This document shows, in pieces, positions 56,384 through 64,000 of a stretch of 64,000 nucleotides of DNA. Within the stretch, counting starts at the first letter, position 1. The number at the start of each line of letters is the position of its first letter. Made by a program: the position numbers and the translations under genes. Under the pieces are notes generated by a model. It was not told where the DNA came from and did not search any database. It saw only the letters and a program-made list of their open reading frames with translations. Origin of the DNA: Lolium rigidum (Eukaryota > Streptophyta > Magnoliopsida > Poales > Poaceae); NCBI RefSeq assembly GCF_022539505.1, contig NC_061510.1, positions 281,788,715 through 281,852,714 on the forward strand, in the 5' to 3' direction.

Positions 56384-56693
56384 ATGAATAGAAACTGGAA
56401 CTTATTGGATTGGAATTTGAGGGGTATCAATTCGCAAGCTAGATGGGATGACATTAGGCAACGATCAGAGGAAAGTAATTGTGCTATTATGTGCTTCCAA
56501 GAAACCAAGAGGGAACATTTTGATCTATCCTATATCAAGAATTTCTGCCACAGAAGATTCAATTCTTTTGCATATGTACCTTCTGTTGGCAACTCGGGGG
56601 GTATCATCACTATTTGGAATGGCAGTCTGTTCACTGGTACAGTCATAAGTCAATCAAGCTTTCAACTCACTATTGATTTTAAATGTAACATCT
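56384..56693 (+). pseudogene. LINE ORF2 endonuclease, truncated
   Basis: ATG 56384 starts MNRNWNLLDWNLRGINSQA, with the WN.RG motif of apurinic-type (EEP) endonucleases. It continues CAIMCFQETK with the catalytic ETK, and SGGIITIWNG. The frame is open until the copia LTR at 56694 after about 103 residues, and the frame beyond that is LTR sequence. Only the N-terminal half of the nuclease is present, so it is inactive. Confidence 0.8.
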
Positions 56694-58427
56694 GTAGGAT
56701 AACGTTGCATAGAAAACAAAAAATTTCCTACCGCGAACACGCAATCCAAGCCAAGATGCAATCTAGAAGACGGTAGCAACGAGGGGGTATCGAGTCTCAC
56801 CCTTGAAGAGATTCCAAAGCCTACAAGAGGAGGCTCTTGTTGCTGCGGTAGACGATCACTTGCCGCTTGCAAAAGCGCGTAGAAGATCTTGATCACGATC
56901 GGTTCCGGCGCCACGAACGGACAGCACCTCCGTACTCGGTCACACGTTCGGTTGTTGATGAAGACGACGTCCACCTCCCCGTTCCAGCGGGCAGCGGAAG
57001 TAGTAGCTCCTCTTGAATCCGACAGCACGACGGCGTGGTGTCGGTGGCGGTGAAGAAGTCCGGCGGAGCTTCGCTAAGCTATGCGGGCAATATGGAGGAG
57101 AGGAGCTTGGCTAGGGTTTGGGAGGGGTGGCCGGCCACTCTATGGGGGCGGCCAGCTTGTGGTCTTGGGGTGGCCGGCCCCCTCCCTTGGCCCCTCATTA
57201 TATAGGTGGATCCCAAGTGTTGGTGTCCAAGTCTTCGAATAAGACCCGAAACCAAAACCTTCCATAGGAGGGGAAACCTAGCCCAACTAGGACTCCCACC
57301 CAAAGGTGGGATTCCCACCTCCCATGTGGGGGTGGCCGGCCCCCTATGGTGGAGTCCACTTGGGACTCCACCCCATCTAGGGCTGGCCGGCCATGGAGGT
57401 GGAGTCCCTTGTGGACTCCACCTTCCTTGGTGGTTTCTTCCGGACTTTTCTAGAACCTTCTAGAACCTTCCATAGAACCTTCCGCGACATTTTATTTCAC
57501 ATAAAATGACATCCTATATATGAATCTTATTCTCCGGACCATTCCGGAACTCCATTCCATATTTCAAGTGCTACCATTTCAACATCCAACTTTAAGTGTG
57601 TCACCCTACGGTTCGAGAACTATGCGGACATGGTTGAGTACTCACTCCGACCAATAACTAATAGCGGGATCTGGAGATCCATAATGGCTCCCACATATTC
57701 AACGATGACTTTAGTGATCGAATGAACCATTCACATATATTACCAATTCCCTTTGTCTCGCGATATTTTACTTGTCCGAGGTTTGATCTTCGGTATCACT
57801 CTATACCTTGTTCAACCTCGTCTCCGACAAGTACTCTTTACTCGTACCGTGGTATGTGGTCTCTTATGAACTCATTCATATGCTTGCAAGACATTAGACG
57901 ACATTCCACCGAGAGGGCCCGAGTATATCTATCCGTCATCGGGATGGACAAATCCCACTTGTTGATCCATATGCCTCAACTCATACTTTCCGGATACTTA
58001 ATCCCACCTTTATAGCCACCCATTTACGCGGTGGTGTTTGGTGTAATCAAAGTACCTTTCCGGTATAAGTGATTTACATGATCTCATGGTCATAAGGACT
58101 AGGTAACTATGTATCGAAAGCTTATAGCAAATAACTTAATGACGAGATCTTATGCTACGCTTAATTGGGTGTGTCCATTACATCATTCACACAATGATAT
58201 AACCTTGTTATTAATAACATCCAATGTTCATGATTATGAAACTAATCATCCATTAATCAACAAGCTAGTTTAAGAGGCATACTAGGGACTACTTGTTTGT
58301 CTACATATCACACATGTACTAATGTTTCGGTTAATACAATTCTAGCATGATATATAAACATTTATCATAAACATAAAGATATAAATAATAACCACTTTAT
58401 TATTGCCTCTAGGGCATATCTCCTTCA
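56694..58427 (-). mobile_element. Copia 3' LTR
   Basis: The minus strand starts TGAAGGAGATATGCCCTAGA and ends ..TTATCCTACA at 56694. A TATATAATGAGGGG-type promoter core (minus strand, near 57195-57205) lies in the second half. The first 1.2 kb aligns with the LTR fragment at 19468-20732. Confidence 0.85.
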
Positions 58428-58461
58428 GATCTCCCACTTGCACTAGAGTCAATAATCTAGA

Positions 58462-61400
58462 TTACATTGTAATATACCTAACACCCATGGCATTCGGGTG
58501 TTGGTCATGCTTTGCCCTAGGGAGAGCTTTAGTCAACGGATCTGCTACATTCGGATCGGTGTGTACTTTGCAAATCTTTACTTCTCCATCTTCGATGTAC
58601 TCGCGAATCGAGTGGTAACGCAGCTTGATATGCTTCAGCCTCTTGTGTGACCTTGGCTCTTGTGCATTGGCGATGGCACCCATGTTATCACGATAAATGA
58701 TTAATGGGTCCAATGCACTAGGAACCACACCGAGCTCTACAATGAACCTCTTCATCCATACCGCTTCGATGAAGCCTCCGAAGCCGCTATGTACTCCGAT
58801 TCCGTTGAAGATTTCGCCACCGTGCACGCTTCGAGCTTGCCCAGCTCATTGCAGCACCATTCAATATAAACACGTACCCAGATTGTGACTTTAGAGTCAT
58901 CAGGATCAGTGTTCCAACTTGCATCGGTGTAACCGTTTACAACGAGCTCTTGGTCACCTCCATAACAAAGAAACATATCCTTAGTTCTTTTCAAGTACTT
59001 CAGGATATTCTCCGCTGTCCAGTGTTCCATTCCTGGATCACTTTGATATCTGCTAGTCAAACTAACAGCATGTGCTATATCCGGTCTAGTACATAGCATG
59101 GCATACATGATAGATCCTACTGCCGAGGCATAGGGGATGTTACTCATCCTTTCTCTTTCTTCTGCCGTAGCCGGTCCTTGAGTTTTACTCAATACCTTGC
59201 ACTGGTAACATAGGTAAGAACCCTTTCTTACTTTCGTCCATTCTAAACTTCTTTAGAATCTTGTCCGGATATGTACTCTGTGATAGCCCTATTAGGCGTC
59301 TTGATCTATCTCTATAAATCTTGATGCCTAATATATATGATGCTTCACCAAGGTCTTTCATTGAAAAACTATTATTCAAATAACCCTTAACACTTGCTTA
59401 ATAGTTCTATATCATTCCCGATCAATAATATGTCATCTACATATAATATCGGGAATGCTACGGAGCTCCCACTCACTTTCTTGTAAATACGAGGCCTCTC
59501 CATGACACTTGTATAAACCCGAAGTCTTTGATCACCTTATCAAAGCGTCGGTTCCAACTTCTTGATGCTTGCTTCGGTCCATAGATTGAACGCTGAAGTT
59601 TGCATACTTTGTCAGCATTTTTAGGATCGACAAAACCTTTGGGTTGTACCATATACAACTCTTCCTCAATGTCTCCATTAAGGAACGCCGTTTTGACATC
59701 CATCTGCCAAATCTCATAATCGAAAAATGCAGCTATTGCTAACAAAATCCTCACAGATTTTAGCTTCGCTACGGTGAGAAAGTCTCATCGTAGTCAACTC
59801 CTTGAATTTGTCGGAAACCCTTTGCGACAAGTCGAGCTTTATAGACGAGTAATATTACCATCAGCATCTGTTTTTCTCTTGAAGATCCATTTATTCTCGA
59901 CAGCCTTTCGGCTATCGGGTAAGTCTACCAAAGTCCATACTTTGTTATCATACATGGATCCCATTTCGGATTTCATGGCTTCTTGCCATTTGTTGGAATC
60001 TGGGCTCATCATCGCTTCTTCATACGTCGCAGGGTCCTCATCATTGTTATCTACAATCATGACATTTAGACAAGGATCATACCAATCGGGAGTGGCACGT
60101 TCCCTTGTCGATCCGCGAGGTTCGGTAGTTTCCTCGTTCGAAGTTTCATGATCATTATCATTAGCTTCCTCTGTTGCCGGTGTAGGCGGTACAGGTACAA
60201 CTTCCGGTACTGCGCTACTCGATCAACGAGTATAGATTCATCAATCTCATCGAGTTCTACTTTTCTTCCGAGTCACTTCTTTAGTGAGAAATTCTTTCTC
60301 AAGAAAGGTTCCGTTCTTAGCAACAAAGATTTTGCCTTCGGATTTGTGATAGAAAGTGTACCCTATAGTTTCCTTAGGGTATCCTATGAAGACGCATTTC
60401 TCCGCTTTGGGTTCTAGCTTGTCCGGTTGTAACTTCTTTACATAGGCTTCGCAACCCCAAACTTTCGGGAACGACAGCTTAGGTTTCTTATTAAACCATA
60501 ATTCATACGGTGTCGTTTCTACGGATTTTGATGGTGCTCTATTTAAAGTGAATGCGGCTGTCTCTAATGCATAACTCCAAAATAATAACGGCAAATCAGT
60601 AAGAGACATCATACTACGAACCATATCTAAGAGAGTTCGATTACGACATTCGGACACACCGTTTCGTTGTGGTGTTCCCGGCGGTGTCAATTGTGAAAGT
60701 ATTCCGCATTTCTTTAAATGCATGCCAAACTCATAACTCAAATATTCACCTCCACGATCAGATCGTAGAAATTTGATCTTCTTGTTACGTTGATTTTCTA
60801 CTTCACTTTGAAATTCCTTAAACTTCTCGAAAGTTTCGGATTTATGTTTCATGAAATAGATATACCCATATCTACTCGGATCATCTCGTGAAGGTTAGAA
60901 CATAACGATAACCACCTCGCGATGCTACACTCATTGGTCCACATACATCGGTATGTATGATTTCCAATAAGTCGGTAGCTCGCTCCATCATACCGTGAAA
61001 ATGGAGTCTTAGTCATTTTTCCCATTAGACATGCTTCGCATCTATCAAGTGACTCAAAGTCAAGTGATTCAAGTAATCCATCGGTATGGAGTTTCTTCAT
61101 GCGTTTCACTCCAATATGACCAAGACGACGAGTGCCACATATAAGTAGAATTATCATTAAGTTTAATTCGCTTAGCATCAATGTTATGTATATGCGTATC
61201 ACTACTATCGAGATCTAATAGAAATAAGCCATTCTTTTGTGGTGCTCGACCATAAAAGATATTATTCATAAAAATAGAACAACCATTATTCTCGGACTTG
61301 AATGAATAACCGTCTTGCATTAAACAAGATCCAGATATAATGTTCATGCTCAACGCGGGTACAAAATAACAATTATTTAGGCTTAAAACTAATCCCGAAG

Positions 61401-62452
61401 GTAGATGTAGAGGAAGTGTGCCGACAGCGATCACATCGACTTTGGATCCATTTCCAACGCGCATCGTCACTTCATCTTTCGATAGTCTTCGTTTATTCTT
61501 TAGTTCCTGTTTCGAGTTACAAATATGAGCAACCGAACCGAGTATCAAATACCCAGGTACTAGAACGAGAACCAGTGAGATAAACATCTATAACATGTAT
61601 ATCGGATATACCTTCTTTCTTCTTCTTGACAAGGCCGCTCTTCGGATCAGCCGGATACTTGGAGCAATTACGCTTCCGGTGTCCCTTCTCCTTGCGAGTA
61701 ATAGCACTCAAGCATCGGGTTTAGGGCCGTTCTTAGGTTTCATAGGAGGCGTGGCAGCTTTCTTGCCACCCTTCTTGAATTTTCCCTTAGACTTGCCCTG
61801 TTTCTTGAAACTCGGTGGTCTTGTTGACCATCAACACTTGGTGCTCTTTCTTGATCTCAATCTCGAGCAGCTTTTAGCATGCCAAAGAGTTCGAGTAACT
61901 CCTTGTTCATGTTCTCGCATATTGTAGTTCATCACAAAGTTCTTGTAACTTGGTGGCGGTGATTGAAGGACACGATTAATCCCCGGTCTGTTAGGAATCA
62001 CTATTCCCAAGTCACCGAGTTTCTTCGCATGCCCGGTCATGGCGAGCATGTGCTCACTAACGGAGCTGCCTTCTTCCATCATACAGACTGAAGAAATGTT
62101 TCGATGCTTCATAGCATTCCACGGCCGCATGAGTCTCGAATATAGCTTTCAGCTCATTCATCAACTCATGAGGATCATGGTGCTCAAAACGTTTTTGAAG
62201 ATCGGATTCCAGACTGCACAGGATGGCACACTGAACCTGAGAGTACCGAGTTTTCCGAGTCGCGTAAACAGCTTTTACTTCATCGGATTCATCTTCTGCA
62301 GGAGGGTCACCTAGCGGTGCATCAAGCACAAATTGCAGATTTCCGCCAGAGAGGAAGATCCTCACATGACGGAACCAGTCGGTGAAGTTGCTACTGTTGC
62401 TCTTAAGTTTCTCTTTCTCTAGGAACTGATTAAAATTGATTGGGGACGCCAT
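58462..62452 (-). pseudogene. Copia gag-pol polyprotein, many frame breaks
   Basis: Gag starts at ATG 62452 (MASPINFNQFLEKEKLK). A GHRKRNC zinc-knuckle remnant lies near 61680. The protease DTG site (about 61540) is split by one extra base. Integrase follows, with its zinc-binding WHC split at about 61130 and a core containing RSDRGGEYLS and GTPQRNGVSE near 60700. Reverse transcriptase has WQMDVKTAFLNGDIEEELYM near 59690 and a YVDD site near 59430. RNase H ends at 58462 (NVADPLTKA). At least a dozen frame changes occur. Many lie at CAG/CTG sites and could be sequencing errors, so the true gene may be less damaged than it looks. Confidence 0.85.
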
Positions 62453-63637
62453 CTCTACAACATATATTTGCAATAGTTTAGACTAAGTTTATGACAAATT
62501 GAGTTCAAATTTTAATTCAACATAATTAAAACCCTAGGTGAACTCCCACTCAAAACAATATCCCTCGCATTGTCTTAGTGATCACACGAACCAAATCCAC
62601 CGCACCTTTGTCCGATCATCACGAGACAAGGTGTGATTTCAATGGCGAACACTCAAAGTGTTCATCATATCAACCATATGATTCATGCTCTACCTTTCGG
62701 TATTACGTGTTCCGAGACCATGTCTGTACATGCTAGGCTCGTCAAGGCCACCTTAGTATCCGCATGTGCAAAACTGTCTTGCACCCGTTGTATGCACTTG
62801 TTGATTCTATCACACCCGATCATCACGAGATGCTTCGAAACGACAAGTCTTGGCAACGGTGCTACTAAGGATGAACACTTTATTATCTTGAGATTTTAGT
62901 GAGGGATCATCTTATAATGCTACTCGTCGCGATCTAAGCAAAATAAGATGCATAAAAGGATTAACATCACATGCGGTTCATATGTGATATGATATGGCCC
63001 TTTTGTCTTTGCGCCTTTGATCTTCATCTCCAAAGCACGGACATGATCTCCATCATCTTCGGGCATGATCTCCATCATCGTCGGCGTAGCACCAAGGTCA
63101 ATGGCGCCGTCTTCATGATTGTCCTCCAAGTAGCAACTATTACAACTACTTTGAAATACTACTCAACATGAAATTTAAAGACAACCATAAGGCTCTTGCC
63201 GGTTGCCACAATACAATAATGATCATCTCATACATATTCATCATCACATTATGGCCATATCACATCACCAAACCCTGCAAAAACAAGTTAGACGTCTCTA
63301 ATTTGGTTTGCATATTTTACGTGGTTTAGGGTTTTCGAGAGAGATCTAATCTACCTACGAACATGAACCACAACGTTGATACTAATGTTTTCAATAGAAG
63401 AGTAAATTGAATCTTTACTATAGTAGGAGAGACAGACACCCGCAAAGCCTCTTATGCAATACAAGTTGCATGTCGAACGAGGAACAAGTCTCATGAACGC
63501 GGTCATGTAAAGTTAGTCCGAGCCGCTTCATCCCACTATGCCATAAAGATGCAAAGTACTCAAACTAAAGATAACAAGAGCATCAACGCCCACAAACCAT
63601 TGTGTTCTACTCGTGCAACCATCTATGCATAGACACG
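62453..63637 (-). other. Copia 5' leader region
   Basis: Between the primer-binding site and gag. No ORF of note. This is where packaging signals of the element would lie. Confidence 0.6.
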
Positions 63638-63650
63638 GCTCGATACCACT
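63638..63650 (-). other. Copia primer-binding site, altered
   Basis: The minus strand reads TGGTATCGAGCCG just inside the 5' LTR. The usual copia site is TGGTATCAGAGC. Two bases are missing where a CAG would be. Confidence 0.6.
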
Positions 63651-64000
63651 CGTAGGATAACGTTGCATAGAAAACAAAAATTTTCCTACCGCGAACACGC
63701 AATCCAAGCCAAGATGCAATCTAGAAGACGGTAGCAACGAGGGGGTATCGAGTCTCACCCTTGAAGAGATTCCAAAGCCTACAAGAGGAGGCTCTTGTTG
63801 CTGCGGTAGACGATCACTTGCCGCTTGCAAAAGCGCGTAGAAGATCTTGATCACGATCGGTTCCGGCGCCACGAACGGGCAGCACCTCCGTACTCGGTCA
63901 CACGTTCGGTTGTTGATGAAGACGACGTCCACCTCCCCGTTCCAGCGGGCAGCGGAAGTAGTAGCTCCTCTTGAATCCGACAGCACGACGGCGTGGTGTC
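63651..64000 (-). mobile_element. Copia 5' LTR, 3' part (runs off the window)
   Basis: It matches 56694-57040 with three visible differences. The last dinucleotide is CG rather than CA. Confidence 0.85.

Larger units (their letters stand above)
53206..56693 (+). mobile_element. LINE-type retrotransposon, 5' part
   Basis: An ORF1-like region is followed by the start of an endonuclease ORF2. The element is cut at 56694 by a copia LTR. The reverse transcriptase part should lie beyond the copia element, outside the window. The 5' start is approximate. Confidence 0.7.
56694..64000 (-). mobile_element. Copia retrotransposon, Angela/BARE-like (incomplete)
   Basis: 3' LTR 58427-56694 (1734 bp), a purine-rich AAGTGGGAGATC at 58428-58445, gag-pol 62452-58462, a leader of 1.2 kb, a primer-binding site at about 63638-63650, and a 5' LTR from 63651 to the window end. 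The two LTRs differ by eye at only 3 of the 350 aligned positions. The gag-pol order (protease, integrase, reverse transcriptase, RNase H) is that of copia. It is inserted in a LINE. Confidence 0.9.

Overview
The window reads as nuclear DNA of a large-genome pooid grass, Triticeae-like; I cannot fix the tribe from this sequence alone. It is almost wall-to-wall transposable elements: CACTA elements with grass-type subterminal repeats, TGATACGTC-type gypsy LTRs, an Angela/BARE-like copia, an Au-like SINE, Stowaway/Tourist MITEs and Helitrons. A run of exactly 100 N marks a scaffold gap.

Layout. 1-8.3 kb is a nest. A Helitron 3' end (to 4043) sits inside a CACTA transposase (4044-6868), and that CACTA sits inside the transposase of another CACTA (6869-8324). 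The Helitron-side sequence carries a broken RNase H-like domain. A complete short Helitron follows (8545-10016), then MITEs. At 11618-12693 lies a Harbinger-like element with a small acidic ORF. The only convincing host gene is an intact F-box/kelch gene on the minus strand (15709-16803). From 17-33 kb are degenerate retroposon sequence and a jigsaw of gypsy LTRs and internal regions of non-autonomous elements, with the N gap inside it. A 12.06-kb CACTA element (33686-45745) has matching ends and a TGT target duplication. It carries a transposase, a Transposase_24/Ulp1-like gene and a small RNase H1-N/membrane ORF, all damaged. It is inserted in a copia LTR. From 46-50 kb a duplicated segment is empty in one copy; the other copy has received a Harbinger-like element encoding a B3-domain protein and a pair of nested Mutator-like elements. 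From 50-56.7 kb are a SINE, MITEs and a LINE. The LINE is cut by a copia retrotransposon (56694 to beyond 64000, minus strand).

The host contribution is therefore one gene; the rest is TE biology. Three points stand out. First, two elements of one TIR family carry unrelated cargo, one of them a B3 DNA-binding domain. Second, the 12-kb CACTA has a shared leader module before its two main genes and a 134-bp central palindrome. Third, many frame breaks in different TEs fall on CAG/CTG trinucleotides and turn them into CGAG/CTCG or CG. That signature suggests methylation-linked sequencing error rather than natural decay.
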